The notes under the pieces were generated by a model. The model did no database searches and was not told where the DNA came from. It worked only from the letters and a program-made list of their open reading frames with translations. A stretch of DNA of 64,000 nt from NCBI RefSeq assembly GCF_947179515.1, contig NC_067472.1, positions 175,872,578 through 175,936,577 on the forward strand. Direction: 5' to 3'. The position numbers were made by a program, and so were the translations under genes. The DNA comes from Apodemus sylvaticus. Its lineage: Eukaryota > Chordata > Mammalia > Rodentia > Muridae. This document shows, piece by piece, positions 1 to 11,030 of the stretch. Positions within the stretch are counted from its first letter, which is position 1. Each line of letters starts with the position of its first letter.

Positions 1-824
1 CTCTGTGCACTCTAGCTGTGTGGTCCGTGAAATGGGTATGCAGAATGGGTGAAATTAAGCAGGCCATGGGCACAGGGTCTCTGCAGCGTGTCTCCAAATG
101 TCACTGTCCTTGCTCCACGAGTACAGTGTGACACTTCACTATCACTACTCCACCCTCACTGTGCTATTACAGATTTATTGCAAAGCTAGCCGAGCATTGC
201 CAGTGGGGTGTTGGGGGAGTGTGAATTTAAAAAAAATGATGTGGTGCCCTGACCTCAGGGGTCAGGCTGGGCCCTTTCTGAGTCTTAGAGCAATGTAGTC
301 AGCCAGTCCACTGGGCTTCCAAACCCATGCGAGCCTGTTTCCTGATTCTTGTGCAATCCCCAGCTGTGTAGAGAGTGACATAGATAGCTTCCTGTTGTGT
401 GACCTTGGACATGTCTTCCAACCCCTCTTAATCAAGATGAACCAAAACATCTACCCTGAGAGGGGTTTGGGAGTTCAAATGAAAGGAAGAAGATTTCAAG
501 GGCTTTGACCAGATGCGTAGAGCACAGGACAGTAAGTCGCCTTTTGGAAGGTTCCTGTGTGAAGTGCTCCCTGCTGCACAGGAAGACATCCAGACTGAAG
601 ACAAGACAAGGAAGGTCTCACAGCTAGCTCCCCTCTCCAACTCGGACCAGAAAGTTGCACTCTTTGTGGAGGAGAGTAGCCCCAGGAATTTTTGGGTCTG
701 TTTGACTTTATAGAGTACTTAGCACTTGGGGCAATTTTGTATTGGTGGCAGAGGGTGTGTAGGATTTTGGGAAATTCCCAAGTTCTGAGTGACACCTCCC
801 TCCTCCTATATCCAGGTCATGATG

Positions 825-826
<2 letters not shown>
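1..826. other. single-copy non-coding sequence
   Basis: I see no repeat family, RNA gene or convincing exon here. Base composition is mixed and stop codons are frequent in all frames. The open frames of up to about 100 codons are not flanked by usable splice signals. It is best treated as intergenic or intronic sequence. Confidence 0.5.

Positions 827-861
<35 letters not shown>
827..861 (+). repeat. (CA)n microsatellite
   Basis: This is an uninterrupted CA dinucleotide tract of about 17 units. It is probably length-polymorphic. Short CA/TG-rich pieces follow to about 890. Confidence 0.95.
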
Positions 862-864
<3 letters not shown>

Positions 865-1685
865 TGTTTGTGCACACACATGCAGCGTGTGTCAAAGGGA
901 AAGGGGTGGAGGGAAGGGGGCCCAATTATGGCCCATATTTGTTTTCCTTCCATCTTTATGTTCATTTCAAATCTATGTGTGGAGAGAGTTGTGAATTTTT
1001 ATCCCTGACCTTTGTAGACATAAAACCATCCTATTATCATATACCTGTCAAAAGAGGAGAGAGCCTCAGACCCATGTTCTCCGCCTTTTATGCCTTGAGA
1101 AAAAAAATGAGTCTGTTATTAGCATCTTTCCAACTGGAATTCAAAATGAAACAAAACAAACCCTCAAGCAGCCGACAAGCTCTCTGTGGTGAGGACCGCC
1201 TGGGGTGCTCGGTCATCTGTCCTCTACTCTGGTCCCCACAGAAGCCAGGAACCCAGCCCACCTCAGAAAGGGTGCTCTTCACAGTCAGTGCGTCAGTGTG
1301 ATGCTGTGGGGACAGGGACAGCTCTTCTGAAAGTCCGTTTTCAGTCCTAAAGGAATCCCTTCTCTCATCCAGAAGGAAACTGGTTGGCGATTTTGAAAGA
1401 GAGACAGAGGAGGGGAAAACGTTCCATTTTCACACCCATGGATTTGTCTCCCATCGTGTTTTGGACAAGGGCTCCCTATTTTCATCCTTTGCAGAGTCTT
1501 CTCTTTTACAAAGCTGTTCTGGGGTGTGGCATCCCGTGGGACTTTGGTACCAGAGGTGCCTGAAAAACCTGAGCAGAAGCAGTCATTAAGCCGTGAGGCC
1601 TGTAGAAGAGTTGAGCATAACTGTGACAGTTGTCATCTGCAAAGACACACTAAGGCACCCTCGCAGCCCCCACAGACAGTGCCTC

Positions 1686-1760
1686 GATATGCCCATTTTA
1701 CAGATAAGGATATTCAAGTCTCAGTTGGCTAGGTGTCATGGTCAGGAAGGTGAGAGTCAG
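1686..1760 (-). repeat. MIR SINE fragment (antisense)
   Basis: The 'cccattttacagataagga' run followed by CTCAGTTGGCTAGGTGTCATGGTCAGGA matches in order the reverse complement of the MIR core (lower-count tail, AGGTTAAGTGACTTGCCCAAGGTCA). It is an ancient mammalian SINE, highly diverged. The family call is from recall, not alignment. Confidence 0.5.
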
Positions 1761-2149
1761 TCCTTTAAACCCTGCCTTCCTTGACTGCAGAATGGACAGA
1801 TTTGAGAATTACCTTAAAGGAGTGTTGTTTTAAAGTAGAGAAGGAGCTTCATCCGTAAGGGAATCCTGAGATAGACACCTCACCTCCAGTGCTATCTCCT
1901 TTGAGGACCCAACAGTGCTGGGCATATCCTAGGATGGCCCATTTCTCTCAGATTTCTTGGACTAGCCTGCCTATAACCACTGGTACTCCATGAATCTTCT
2001 GGGATGGCTGGCTCATGGACTCTACTTCCCTCTACCAGGTCCCAAGTCCAAAGACACATCCCTGTAAAGAGCCCCTCGAGGGGCTGACACCTGCCCCGTC
2101 TCTGCAGATACTGGAATGTGGAAACTCATGCACTGTGTTTCATGGGCAG

Positions 2150-2335
2150 ACGTGAACCCTGCAGAAGGCAGGGATTTGGGTGATGCTGACAATAAAGTCT
2201 AATTTTACCTCCATATTGCAAGCGGCTTCGTAATTCCATATAATTATATTAACTGGAAAAGCATGCCCGCCTCCCATAGACAGGACTGGATTATTTTGCA
2301 GGCTTGGATCATGCCTTTCATCCCTTTTGCCCAGA
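2150..2335. other. possible conserved non-coding element (short)
   Basis: This AT-rich stretch keeps isolated CpGs (AAGCGGCTTCG) and contains AATTATATTAA homeobox-like sequence. It has no repeat homology that I recognise and is not coding. It resembles the larger CNE-like block that follows at 2.86 kb. The call is inference from texture only. Confidence 0.3.
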
Positions 2336-2446
2336 GAGGTCTGTTTTGCAGCTTGAGCTCCGAGAAACAGCCACACGCCGCCACGGTGTACGTCTACTGT
2401 GGTGTACTCGTGGGTGCTTTCACATAAATAAAAAAGGGTGCTAAAA

Positions 2447-2480
2447 TGTGGTGTGGGTGTGTGTGCGTGTACATGTGCGT

Positions 2481-2527
<47 letters not shown>
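2447..2527 (+). repeat. (TG)n / (TGCG)n microsatellite
   Basis: A TG tract of about 80 bp begins with interrupted TGCG and TACATG units and ends in about 20 pure TG units. Open frames through it give Val-Cys or His-Thr runs and are artefacts of the repeat. Confidence 0.95.
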
Positions 2528-2859
2528 GTATTTAAAGACGAAGTCCCCGTGGCTGGAGCTGAAGCAGGTGTCAAGGAGCAGGAGGATGTGGTACGCCTGG
2601 GAGGTTCCCCACACCAGGTTCTCGCATCATATGCCTGACATTTTAGCTTTTTTCTCTGCTCCTCCCTGCTCCAAACTGACATGCCCACATGCAAAAAAAA
2701 AACATGGGTGGCTCTGGAGATTGTGATGAACAGTAAATAAGAAAATGAGAAACTCGAATTTGGTGACATCAGGTCATTTTCTTTATTTTCCCCATATCTG
2801 CCCCCCGCCCCACCCCCAACACAAAAAGACCCCCGTCAGATGCCACATCATCTCTGGTT

Positions 2860-3500
2860 TGGATTTAGCCTGAAAAAGAATGTTCCAAGATGAAATTTTT
2901 TTTTCCTCCAAGAAAGAAACTATAAAGGTGTTTATAAAATGAAACTAATGAGATTTGGAGCACGGTGTTACCTGATATTAAGCTGTTTTGATGAGGGAGG
3001 CAAATTGCGGTGGTTAACAAATGTAAAACCATCACTTTTATTGATACAGGTTTGTGTATGTGTGAAATTAATCAAAGCGTGGGCGATGATGAACGGTTTC
3101 TGTGGAACTCTGTCAAAGGTTAAGAGCTAGTTATTTTTAAGAATGACATGAATCTAGGAGAGACAGTGATTGCCTAAATGACCATTGTAATTACCAATTA
3201 CTTCTCGAAGCAGAGAATGTATTCACGGCGTGCAGTCCTCTAAATACTGAGAGGCATTAGCCCATTTACGTACTAATGCGCATAATTTAGCTCCTGAAAA
3301 GGGCAGATGGGAACACAATGAAAGATATAATAGATACCGCCTAATGTCATTCCATAAGAATATTGGATTCATCAAAGATGAATATTACTTTATGTCAGAT
3401 TGTTTTTTTATAAACCGGTCAAAATATATTTCATCTTATTTTTGCACTCGGTATTTGGGTGACAGTGTCGACAGCATCTTTGTAATCTAAATTTAGGCGT
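2860..3500. promoter_or_regulatory. candidate conserved non-coding element / enhancer
   Basis: About 640 bp of AT-rich, repeat-free sequence retains several CpGs. It contains clustered homeodomain-like cores (TAATGAG, CAATTA near 3195, TAATTT near 3287, GAAATTAATCAAA near 3064) and TGATTG/ATCAAAG-type PBX/TCF-like words. No frame is open over it. This texture is typical of vertebrate CNEs around developmental genes. The enhancer role is inferred; alignment to other mammals and chicken would settle it. Confidence 0.5.
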
Positions 3501-3815
3501 CCCCGGGACTAAGCCCTCACCCTCCTGGGGGGACAGAGGGGGCTACCTTTGGGAGCTGCATTCAGGAAGTGGCATATTTGTCCTTTCTGGGGGAGGGTGT
3601 CTAGGAGTAGGCAGGAGACACGGCTGCATTACAAAATCGTGGGGAACAGGGCTGGGAGCCCATCTCTTTTTTGGACACAGCATCTCTAAATGCTCCTGAA
3701 GGCGACTTTTCCCCAGGCCCCCTTCCTGTCACAGGTGTTGAGCACTGGTCTCCAGGTACGGGGAGGAGGGGGAGGGAAGTGTCATGTGCCCACGCTGATC
3801 CTAATGCCATATTTG
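3501..3815. other. single-copy GC-richer spacer
   Basis: C/G-rich sequence lies between two AT-rich CNE-like blocks. I see no repeat family or exon signal in it. Confidence 0.4.
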
Positions 3816-3819
3816 GATT

Positions 3820-4035
3820 GATATAATGATAGCAGAGATCTTGTTTCCCAATGCTGCAGAATCAATGTAATAACAGTAACAGAAATATTATTTAGTTAGT
3901 ACAGTTCTGCTGGCATAATGTAGTCACGCTTTCAGCAAAATGATGGAAAATATAAACATTTAATCAGCCCTTATTCACAAAAAAGCCGAAAAATTAATCA
4001 TGTTTAAATTCTGTGTCTTCGGGAAGCAATTCAGA
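3820..4035. promoter_or_regulatory. candidate conserved non-coding element
   Basis: AT-rich, repeat-free sequence holds TAATAACAGTAACAG, TTAATCAGCCC and AAAATTAATCATG words, similar in texture to the block at 2860-3500. It ends at a T-rich low-complexity stretch (about 4051-4096). The regulatory role is inferred. Confidence 0.4.
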
Positions 4036-4050
4036 TGCTAAGCAATTCAG

Positions 4051-4096
4051 ATTTTTTTTTAATTTTTATTTTTCTTGCCTTTTTTTTTTTTCTTTC
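4051..4096. repeat. T-rich low-complexity tract
   Basis: Two T-runs separated by AATTTTTATTTTTCTTGCC. It could be the decayed tail of an antisense retroposon, but no body is recognisable next to it. Confidence 0.7.
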
Positions 4097-4895
4097 AGAT
4101 GCACCGCCACTGATAACCTAGTGCTGGTCTCAATTACAGTCTCCTTGGGAAAGTCTCAACTGCTCATGTCTGCCAAGACTCGGTGACTCCAAGCTGTGGA
4201 TTTGGTCTATGTCCCTCTGAGTGGGTTGCAGCGTGTCTCATTTTCTCCTTTCTGTTACCCATCAAGGGCAGGGGGTTATATAATACCCTGTCAAAACAGG
4301 CAGCCACCTGCTCCCAGACTGCTGGCTGGGTGGTGGGGGAGGGCTGAGCTCTTGTCAAGGATAGTCAGGGTGCACAAATGCCTACTGTGTGTGGGATCTA
4401 TGCCAGGCAGAGACCTACTCCGCCTTGCAAAGGTTCTTCAAGGTCATGGCCAGAACCCTCTCACATCCTGAGTCCCTGTGCACACTGGGGACTGTGGAGG
4501 AGGATCAGAGGGAAAATGAGGGAAATAGGCAGCAGGAAAGACTGAGAGAAGACAAGATCAGAAAGGGGAGGGGGGAGGAGAGAGAGGACTCTGCCAGACT
4601 CAGGGTCAGACATCTTGGCTAGATGACTCTGAGGGTCACTTTCCATTTCTATGCTTTCTGCATACCTATAAAATGTGAACCAGGAAGAGACAGAAGCAAG
4701 GCTGTACAGGTATCCTGCACCATTAACTCCATGGGGTGCCTCTCTTTCTGATGTGCCCTGGGACAGCCTGGAGAGTCTTTGCCACCTCCTTGCCTGCCTA
4801 ACAAGGTCAAAGCTTCCTTCCGATTCTCTGGGTCTCTGCTGGCATCCGTCCATCCTTCCCGGTGCAGTTTTCCCTTTTTGTTTCCTCTTTAGACT

Positions 4896-5090
4896 AGAGG
4901 CTCCCAAGTGGGGCCAGGTATGCGGTTCCTTCCTGGAGGCATTTGGCAACATCTGGGGACATTTTGGGTCATCACATATGGGGCATGTTCTGGGCATCTC
5001 AGTGGTAGAGGCTCCTACATACCTCTGCAACACACAGGCTCTGTGTGGCTTCTCCTTCTGCCCATTACTAATTCTTCAGTCTTAACCTTC
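4896..5090 (+). mobile_element. MER20 (hAT-Charlie DNA transposon) relic
   Basis: The run TTTGGCAACATCTGGGGACA, then GGGTCATCACATATGGGG and GGCATCTCAGTGGTAGAGGCT, follows MER20 order (gacatttggcaatgtctgg...gttgtcacaactgggg...ggcatctagtgggtagaggcc). The 3' half is more diverged. MER20 is a non-autonomous eutherian element, and some copies act as enhancers in endometrial cells. No activity is claimed for this copy. Confidence 0.75.
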
Positions 5091-5535
5091 ACTTGGCTTG
5101 AATGAATAAAGATAGAGAGACTGCGTACAGGAGCCACCACAGTTCCCATCAAGGTGGTCTCCTGATTGCTGTGGTGTTCCCTGTTCTCTGTTGAGCCCAT
5201 TTCTCTGTCTTTACCCCATACAGTAACTGCCTCACAGCCCACAAGAGGCTCCATCTGCTGGAGGACAGAGCAGGAACACCTGCCCCAGTTGCCTGTCTGA
5301 GCTGTGACTGCTCTCTGTAGGTGATGTCTGGAGCAACCATGGACCACGATGAAGACTCACTGGAGGACACAGCCTGCTACAGCTTCCCTCTGGGCAATTG
5401 CAGCGAGCGAGGGGGTGCTCTTACTCTCCCTGTGTTCCAGCCTAGTGTCTTAGAGGGATGCTCAAAAGGGTACCTTGTACAACTGCTCAAGATTTTCCCA
5501 GGATTCCCTGCAACCCGCGCCCCCTTGTATAGAGG

Positions 5536-5612
5536 GGAAAAAAAGGAAAGAAGGAAGGAATGAAAGAAAGATGGATGGATGGAAGAAAGGAAGGAAGGAA
5601 GGAAGAAGCAAG
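5536..5612 (+). repeat. (GGAA)n/(GAAA)n/(GGAT)n purine microsatellite
   Basis: Impure purine tetranucleotide tract with GAAA, GGAA and GGAT units. The pure GGAA runs resemble sites that ETS factors can bind in tandem. Confidence 0.9.
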
Positions 5613-5847
5613 CTAGGTTTTGGGGTAGGAACATATTTTTTTATTTCTATTTTTCATCTCTATTTCTTGACCCTGGGGGGGGGACCCTGTTCTGTTTTGT
5701 CCTTATTCTGAATCAGGAAGACCGGTTTGGGGGCCTGTCGCTCAGTCCTAATGTGTGTTGGAGGCCAATGGGGACTTGGCAGACAGGGGAATAAATGGAA
5801 GTAGAGCTCATGGGGGAAAAAGGAGAATGGGGAAGACGTATCTTGGC

Positions 5848-6110
5848 TTGAATGTGTCCCCCTTCAAAATTCTGTGTTAGAAACTAAATCTCAAGCACGG
5901 TGGGGCCTTCCAGGAGGTGTTCTGTCCTGAGGGCTCCACCCTCGCTTGGGGATTAGTGCCTTCGTAAAGGGAGGTGGCAGAGGGAGCCTAGATCCCTTGC
6001 TCCTTGGTCATCTCCGCTGTTCCACTTGTAGAGAAGATGCGGAGTTCAAGGTGCATCTTAGAAGCAGAGAGACGCTGCCACCAGATACCAAGCCTGCCCA
6101 CACCTTGTTC
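5848..6110 (+). mobile_element. old MaLR/MLT1-type LTR relic
   Basis: GCTTGAATGTGTCCCCCTTC, then the GGTGGGGCCTTCCAGGAGGT block and GGATTAGTGCCTTCGTAAAG, follow the start and middle of the mammalian MaLR/MLT1-MST LTR type (tgaatgtgtcccccaaaattc...ggtggggcctttgggaggtg...gggattagtgccctta). The GAAGATGCGGAGTT and CACCAGATACCAAGCCTG pieces fit its distal part. Strongly diverged; subfamily not determined. Confidence 0.6.
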
Positions 6111-7954
6111 TTGTACCTGGTCCACCCATGGGCGCTCTGTCTTAGCACACAGACAAAGACAATCCCACTGCTCTCCTTTCAGGCTGTGGGGAAGGGCCTC
6201 TAGGTTTATCTGGAAGAGTGGAGGGACCCAGGAGCAACAGGGCAAGGGGAACAAGCCATAGACCATGCAGGACTTTCAAGATCTTAACCCCTTGCCTCTT
6301 GATACTGTCACTGAGGGTCCCTTGGTGCCAGAGTCTGTCCACACAGCAACTCAGCGCAGGGGGTGGTGTTTCCTAGAGGGATGCAAGCCTTGTAGGACCA
6401 GAGCTGCTTCAGAAGTGGGACAGGGGCAGGCAGTGTGAAGAATGTGAGGATAGGATCGTAAGTCCACTGCAGGCAGGAACATCGTGATTCAGGGATGGGG
6501 CCATTGTCCCTCAGTACTGCTAAGTGTGTCCATCCTCAGGCAGACCATCTCGGGCTGTGGCTTAGGTCTGGCCACAGGGAAGAGCTGCAGGGCTCAACCA
6601 ATTAGAAAGGCTTTGTTTTGGGGGGGGGGGGTAAAGGAAATCCCTAAAGGCTAAGCGGCAAACTCCCACCCAGCTTTCCCTCTAGGGAGGCCCTTGAAGT
6701 CTCTGGGGGAAAGCTAGCCGCACAAGCACCTCCTAATTTACCTCCCTTAACTACCTCAAGACCGAGAGTAACAGTTAAGAATCACATTAGTGTCTTTTAT
6801 TGTCTCTAATTTTTACCCAAATGGTTTCTGCTGTGCCAGACGAAGAAGCCTCTGTTTTCCTTGCTGCCTTCATATCTGGGGACTTCACAGTCTGGCCATG
6901 GGTACGCCCCTATTTGTTCATTCCTTAGAGAGACCAACCATCTAAATGCTTTCCTCCTTCGTTTAAGGGCTGGCCTCCCCTCCCTTCCTCGGAGGGGTCT
7001 TACTCTAGGGGCCATGGTTATGGGGCCTTTGGGAGGGATGACTGTTTCCCTCCAGCACCCATGAGCCTCTTTGTCCTTCTCTTTAACCTTGAAACCCCTT
7101 GGCTTGGATGTAAATGTTTTCCAGAATGGAGTGTGTGTGATGGTGCGACAGCCATATGACAGTTAGCCAGAGTCCTTTAGTTAGAAAAGGCAGAATCTTG
7201 GTTGCAACAACAAGGACAGAGGGCTAAGCGACATCTTCAGGCATGGTTGGACCAAAGGTGTCACAGGGGTCATGTCCCAGGCAACCCTACCCTCTTAAAT
7301 CTGTCTTTCTTGGGTAGCAAAGAATGGGCCAGTCCCTTCAGTTTAGCAGCTTTAGATGGGTCTAGAGACAATTCTGCATCTCTCTAGTCAGGTGCCACGC
7401 CCATGACTGGTTAGGTGTGGATCCTGTGTACCCATCCTGGTAGAGATAGTCAGGGAATCAGATCAGAGAAGCTGAGTTGTCTGAGAGTGTGAGACTTTCT
7501 AATGCAACAACCAGAAGCTGTGACCACAGCCAGGAAGGACTCTTCCCAAGTCACTTCCCCATTTAGGCTCCTGCAAATCTGCATCCATGGTTGGGTCTCA
7601 TCCTGCTGTGCCTGTGACCATTAGATTTGGGTTCCCAGGAGCCACAGCTGGGATGATGATTGAGAGTTGGGCTCCATACATGTCTCTTTTCCTATGTCTT
7701 CGCCAGCCCTCGAGCACACTCAAGGATACTGGACCCTGCCCCACAATGCCAGGGTGGTTTTCAGCTCCTGTCCATGAACGTTCCCAAAGTTCCATTGAGT
7801 GACAGGGACAATACTCCATTGCTCAACCCAAGGGCTGGTCGATGTTCTCTAGAAAGCACAGACCAGTGCTGCAAGGTGCCCCTCCCTGCCAGTCTTGGCC
7901 CTGACTTCTCGATCAAGAGCTTAAGGATTTGGAAGGCTAAAATATCGTACCCTT
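6111..7954. other. single-copy non-coding sequence
   Basis: There is no clear repeat except a G-run at about 6620-6631. Open frames are short and scattered on both strands, with no supported exon structure. It includes an AT-rich part at 6715-6850 of unknown nature. Confidence 0.45.
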
Positions 7955-8058
7955 TCCTGCTTCAGGGACTCAGAGAGGCTGAGCAAGTCATTAGGGCCAC
8001 TCAGTAGGCACCTGGCTAGCGATGAGTGGGGACTGGACCTGGGTCTATCTCTTGTAGG
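7955..8058 (-). repeat. MIR SINE fragment (antisense)
   Basis: GACTCAGAGAGGCTGAGCAAG, followed by GCCACTCAGTAGGCACCTGG and GGGGACTGGACCTGGGTCTA, matches in order the reverse complement of the MIR body (cagagaggttaagtgacttgcc...cacagctagtaagtgg...gattcgaacccaggtct). Ancient and diverged. Confidence 0.65.
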
Positions 8059-9436
8059 TCCCTCTGAAAGAGATAACACTCATCTAGTGTCTCCACTTCC
8101 CCCCCTCCTGTACTCACCTTTTATGGGGTAAAATTGATGCATTTAACTTATGCTCTTCTTTCTTTTTGTCTGATGTCCCTGCGTTGATGGAGATACAGAG
8201 ATTCAATGGACACATCTTTCAATCTAGGCTGTAGAGAGTGACCCCAGGGATCTCTGTCCATAGTGACTTCTGTGTCCAAGTGTGGTCAGAGAAACCTGTC
8301 CTAGGAGGACCTTCCTCAAGGCCAGATGCAGGGATGAGGACAGGGGCCTCTCAGACAGGAGGTGTAACCAACACAGTGGCTGGAGGGAGCCTGTGCCCCA
8401 CCCCCACTTCTGCTGCTTTTGGATAGCACCTATATGAGTGATGATAGCCATCTCTCGATTATCCAGAAAATTCTACATTTAATAATTTTTTTTTTCAGAG
8501 AATAAAATCAACATCTCTGAAAAAAGATTTTGGGCGTGTTTCAGAAGAATAGATGGGGCAAACAGCCCTTCCTCCCTCCTGATTCTTAACCAGTTCAGCA
8601 CCCACGACAACGGGTTGCTGCATGCCCAGGTCACCATGGCAACAGGAGGGCACAGAGCACACTGTCCCTGAAAAATGGGTTTCTGGGCCCATGTGCTGTC
8701 TCCAGGTTGTCCCAGCAGAGCCAGCTCTATCAGCTCCCTCTGCCTTTCCTCATCATTTTTTACCGTTAATGAACAGAGACTTGGAGCCAGCTACAGGCTG
8801 GCTCTCTTCTCTCTTCTCCCCTTTCTACTGTCAGGAACTGACCTAGGGCCTCTGTGGACTGATGTCTCTAAATGTTGCTACCTCCCTGAGGATCACTGTG
8901 CTGCTATTAACTCCTGCCCATGAGGCAGGTGTTTAGAACTCCCCAAGTCCAGAGTTCTGGCCCCAGTCTCTGCAGGCCATTGGTAGTGTGGGACTCAGAC
9001 CTTAGTGGCATGGTACCTAGGCACCTGTGCTGGAGCCTTGTGTCCTGCTGGTCAAGAACTTCCACTAAGCTTAATCAGGGCAAATGTGGTCTCTGCCCCC
9101 TCTCGCTTGTATACCCTGTAGGTTGTGGTTCATTCCTAACCCCGAGAGAATCCTAAGTTGGCTACAGCAGAGACTCTACTTTTGCCCAGAGATGACTAGG
9201 ATCTGGATGTTAGGCCAGTGGCATGTTCTGAAGTGTCAGCAACATCAAAGCCTTCTGCTTCCAGGTCATTGCCTTCGCCACGGCTCTGTGTTCACTCACT
9301 GATATTGTGTAGCCCATTGTCCATCATGGTATAAACCTGAGGAGTCATGTGGCAACCGCGTTTCTCAATCTGTCTACCTCTCACTTTCCTTCTTCTCTTC
9401 CTTTTTCTAGTACTTTGCTGTGACTACAAAGTTAAA
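8059..9436. other. single-copy non-coding sequence
   Basis: No repeat family or RNA gene is recognised. Open frames of 60-80 codons occur on both strands at background density. Confidence 0.45.
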
Positions 9437-9437
9437 T

Positions 9438-9459
9438 GTATATATATATATATATATAT
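9438..9459 (+). repeat. (TA)n microsatellite
   Basis: Eleven TA units directly abut the large CATC array, making a compound microsatellite. Confidence 0.95.
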
Positions 9460-10062
9460 CCACCCAACCACCAATCCATCTACTTACTACCCATCTCCTT
9501 ACTCACTTACCCATCTATCCATCCATCTATCCACCCATCCATCCATCCAACCATCCATCCATCCATCCATCCATCCACCCACCCACCCACCCATCCACCC
9601 ACCCATCCAGCCATCCAGCCATCCATGCACCCACCCACCCACCCACCCATCCACCCACCCACCCATCCACCCATCCATCCATCCATCCATCCATCCATCC
9701 ATCCATCCATCCATGCACCCACCCATCCACCCATCCACCCACCCACCCATCCACCCACCCACCCATCCATCCATCCATGCACCCACCCACCCACCCATCC
9801 ACCCACCCATCCATCCATCCATCCATGCACCCATCCATCCATCCATCCACCCATCCATCCATCCATCCATCCATCCATGCACCCACCCACCCACCCACCC
9901 ACCCACCCACCCATCCACCCATCCATCCATCCATCCATCCATCCATCCATCCATCCATCCATCCACCCATCTTTCTACGTTTCTATCCACCTGTATATCC
10001 ACTCATCTCCCCATTCACCCTCCTACACCCATCTATCCATCCATCCATGCATCTACTTATCC
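9460..10062 (+). repeat. large (CATC)n/(CACC)n tetranucleotide array
   Basis: About 600 bp of CCATCCAT and CCACCCAC units, with occasional CATGCACC variants, fade into degenerate units until about 10130. Because the period is four, all three frames stay open on each strand. This yields long Ile-His-Pro-Ser-Thr frames on the plus strand and Trp-Met-Asp-Gly frames on the minus strand. They have no domain, signal or splice context and should not be called genes. The array is probably hypervariable in length. Confidence 0.97.
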
Positions 10063-10375
10063 ACCCATCTATACTCCAATCCATCTACTCACATATACAA
10101 TCTTCCATTTATTTCTCAATATCCATCTCTTCCTTTTTGAAATGTAACAAGTACCTACTTCATCTTCTGCCCTATGAAAGCAAAGGCCATTTGATACCCA
10201 GGTTACTGGTTACTTTTGTGTGTTCCCAGGAATGACTGCGGCAAGATGTCCTTATGTGCACTGATGACAGACAGAGCTATCCCTCTCTCCATCAATGCAT
10301 CAGCCTCTAGACTGCCACTCTATGGACACTTGGGGTCCTGTCTTTGATTTAGAGTAAATTTACAGATGCCCCCCC

Positions 10376-10376
<1 letters not shown>

Positions 10377-10431
<55 letters not shown>
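10377..10431 (+). repeat. (CA)n microsatellite
   Basis: Pure CA tract of about 27 units, preceded by a C-run. Likely polymorphic. Confidence 0.97.
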
Positions 10432-10432
<1 letters not shown>

Positions 10433-10906
10433 GAATTGGCTTGTCTGAGAACAACCAAGGACAGAAAATTGAGCCTCTGCCTCCAGTGGAAATGCAGATT
10501 TCCTATTGAAATACAAATCCTTCCTTTCAAAAGGTCAGCTGGAATGGTACTTAAAAAAAGAATTGCAGCTGCTTCCATAGGACACTGGAAACAAAAAAGT
10601 CCCATCCAAGAATACTCTCTGGCCCTGTGCCCACAGCGTCGTCTTCTGATTCAATCGGCTGCAATAACTTTCCCTTCTAGTCTGTCGCTCCTCCTTGTAT
10701 GTCTGGAGATAGATGGTCAGTCAGACAGAGACTGTTGCTCAGGTGGCCTCTATAACAAAGTAGACCTTCCCGGGACAGTGGTATGGGACCAGGGTCTCTT
10801 CCTTTACCTACTCCTATTCCCAAATAGGGTTGACTTGGTCACATTCTGTTCCCTCCCTTCCCTACCTCCCTTCCCCACCTCCCTGCCACCCTCCCTTCCT
10901 CTTAGA
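10432..10906. other. single-copy sequence ending in a pyrimidine-rich stretch
   Basis: No repeat is recognised up to about 10845. A CCTCC/CTTCC-rich pyrimidine stretch then leads into the T-run of the next SINE. Confidence 0.4.
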
Positions 10907-11030
10907 TTTTTTTTTTTTTTTTTTTTTTACATAGAGTTGCACAATATCAGGTTGATCTGGAACTCTGAACTCTCCTGCCTCTACCTCCCTGGTGCTGGGA
11001 ATACAGGCACAAGTCATCCATCATTTCCAT
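10907..11030 (-). repeat. B1 SINE, diverged (antisense)
   Basis: A T22 run is followed by ATCAGGTTGATCTGGAACTC, CTCCTGCCTCTACCTCCCTGG and GCTGGGAATACAGGCA. This is the order of an antisense B1 (7SL-derived) with its A-tail on the left. Confidence 0.75.

Noticed and set aside
2140..2769. 209-codon minus-strand frame
   Set aside because: Its centre is a TG microsatellite read as Thr-His/Ala-His; the flanks look like random translation.
9460..10062. CRISPR-like or regular spacer array
   Set aside because: Units are contiguous tetranucleotides without unique spacers, and the genome is mammalian.
9347..10235. Long overlapping frames on both strands (up to about 270 codons)
   Set aside because: They are encoded by the CATC tetranucleotide array, present in every frame, with no splice sites or domains.
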